DNA from: Teratosphaeria epicoccoides | Taxonomy: Eukaryota; Ascomycota; Dothideomycetes; Mycosphaerellales; Teratosphaeriaceae | Assembly (NCBI GenBank): GCA_021401465.1 | Contig: JADDMT010000159.1 | Location: 1-56,135 of the forward strand | Length of the DNA stretch: 56,135 bases | Direction: 5' to 3' | Part shown: piece after piece, positions 55,601-56,135 of the stretch | Position numbering within the stretch: the stretch's first letter is position 1 | How the letters are laid out: each line of letters begins with the position of its first letter | Position numbers and translations under genes: made by a program | The notes under the pieces: model-generated | Seen by the model: the letters and a program-made list of their open reading frames with translations, nothing else | What the model was told of the DNA's origin: nothing | Database searches by the model: none

Positions 55601-56135
55601 GCGTTCCTTTGCGCCTTGTAGAGATAGTCTCGAAGTATTTCAAGCTGCGATTCCGACATAGGGTATAGAGGTCGATGCGGAGGGTTATAGCCCTCCTTAA
55701 GGTTAATCGCATGTTCCGCGTCTAGGGCCCAGGCATAGGCCGCAGCCTCTACGTCGAAAATATCGGCGTATTCCTCTAACTCAGGCAGAAGGGTAACGTC
55801 CTCCTTGACGTTCTGTATGCGGACCGCATAAACGCATTAGACCTTCTTTATGTCCCTGTAGAAGCTACGTGCGTCACGCATCCGTACCGCAGGAACTTCG
55901 CCTATAGAGCTGTAGAACTAGTTGTCAGTAGCTCTATTAACAACGACTCCCTGCTTGTAGCGCTAAGGGCGGCCGAGCAGGAGCTCCTTATTAGGAACGT
56001 CTTCGGCGTAGAAGACTTTGTTAGTCTCGCGCACTTCTCCTAAGGAGTCCGCGAGTTAGAGGCGCATGTTATACGCGCCTCGAGCCGCTACGCCTTCGCC
56101 CTAAAAGGACTTCATGGTAGGCAGCAGGGCTCCTA
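52651..56135 (-). pseudogene. D2 gag-pol, from protease region to chromodomain (partial)
   Basis: The minus-strand frame ends at TAA 52653-52651. From the C-terminus it holds a chromodomain (about 52725-52830), integrase with an M-A-E-F-A-V-N-N-S block at 53373, RNase H near 54770, RT near 55200-55560, and the protease/RT linker to the window edge. The RT box near 55215-55235 reads V-V-N-L-D-D, where D1 has V-V-Y-L-D-D; this Tyr-to-Asn change is a transversion, so not RIP. Stops are fewer than in D1. Open stretches at 51605-51790 and 54565-54756 on other frames are shadows. Confidence 0.82.

Larger units (their letters stand above)
49856..56135 (-). mobile_element. D2: inverted family D element, runs off the window
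   Basis: In window order it holds the 3' LTR (49856-50215), polypurine tract complement, the antisense ORF (51014-52510, plus strand) and gag-pol on the minus strand from the stop at 52651 to the window end inside the protease region. It mirrors D1 across a 1.7-kb spacer. It keeps more intact codons than D1. Confidence 0.9.

Noticed and set aside
1..56135. TAG used as a sense codon (alternative genetic code), given the many in-frame TAG codons
   Set aside because: TAG stands at conserved Trp positions in chromodomains as well as at Gln positions elsewhere, and TAA appears too. A single reassignment cannot explain both, while CpA mutation does.

Overview
The window looks like repeat-rich heterochromatin of a filamentous ascomycete (Pezizomycotina). 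Almost everything readable is LTR retrotransposon. Every coding copy is riddled with point nonsense codons of the kind left by repeat-induced point mutation (RIP): CpA to TpA, so Gln and Trp codons become TAG/TAA, while CpG stays common. I see no host gene, rRNA, tRNA or CRISPR array. The species cannot be named from what is here.

Five Ty3/gypsy families (called A to E here) and Ty1/copia pieces are stacked by nested insertion. From left to right: the end of an A LTR (1-150) in a reverse copia RT piece (151-1032); D3, a truncated inverted D copy with one LTR (1033-3227); a 5'-truncated E element (about 3436-7202); element C (gag from 7658, ending before 20218), which is split by complete element B1 (9111-15903, target duplication CTAGC) and by a solo A LTR (17504-17870, target duplication AATAG); complete element A1 (20218-27142); a tandem-repeat patch; a reverse copia gag and LTR piece; a gypsy RT piece; B2 (29810-34819), interrupted by inverted B3 (34820 to at least 49855). 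B3 in turn contains complete element D1 (39938-48106, target duplication GGCTG/GGCTA) and is cut in its LTR by inverted D2 (49856 to the window end). D1 and D2 face each other as an inverted repeat with arms of at least 6.2 kb.

The most interesting point is that four gypsy families (A, B, D and E) each carry an extra gene between the end of pol and the 3' LTR, on the opposite strand and tail-to-tail with gag-pol. In B and E it can be read as a spliced gene with three short fungal-type introns whose removal restores one continuous frame. The B gene has the same exon and intron lengths in two separate copies. A, D and E share a Cys-rich N-terminus (C-x2-C-like pairs) followed by a basic, charged or coiled-coil C-terminus. 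All copies here carry stops, so they are relics, but the recurring architecture suggests an accessory antisense gene carried by these elements. An antisense ORF of this sort has been reported for a Botrytis Boty-type element (recalled, not checked).

Gag-pol organisation differs by family. B and D keep gag and pol in one frame, A changes frame between gag and protease, and C has a separate gag stop. Frames are otherwise largely intact, so the elements were inactivated mainly by point mutation, not by indels. D2 appears the least mutated copy.
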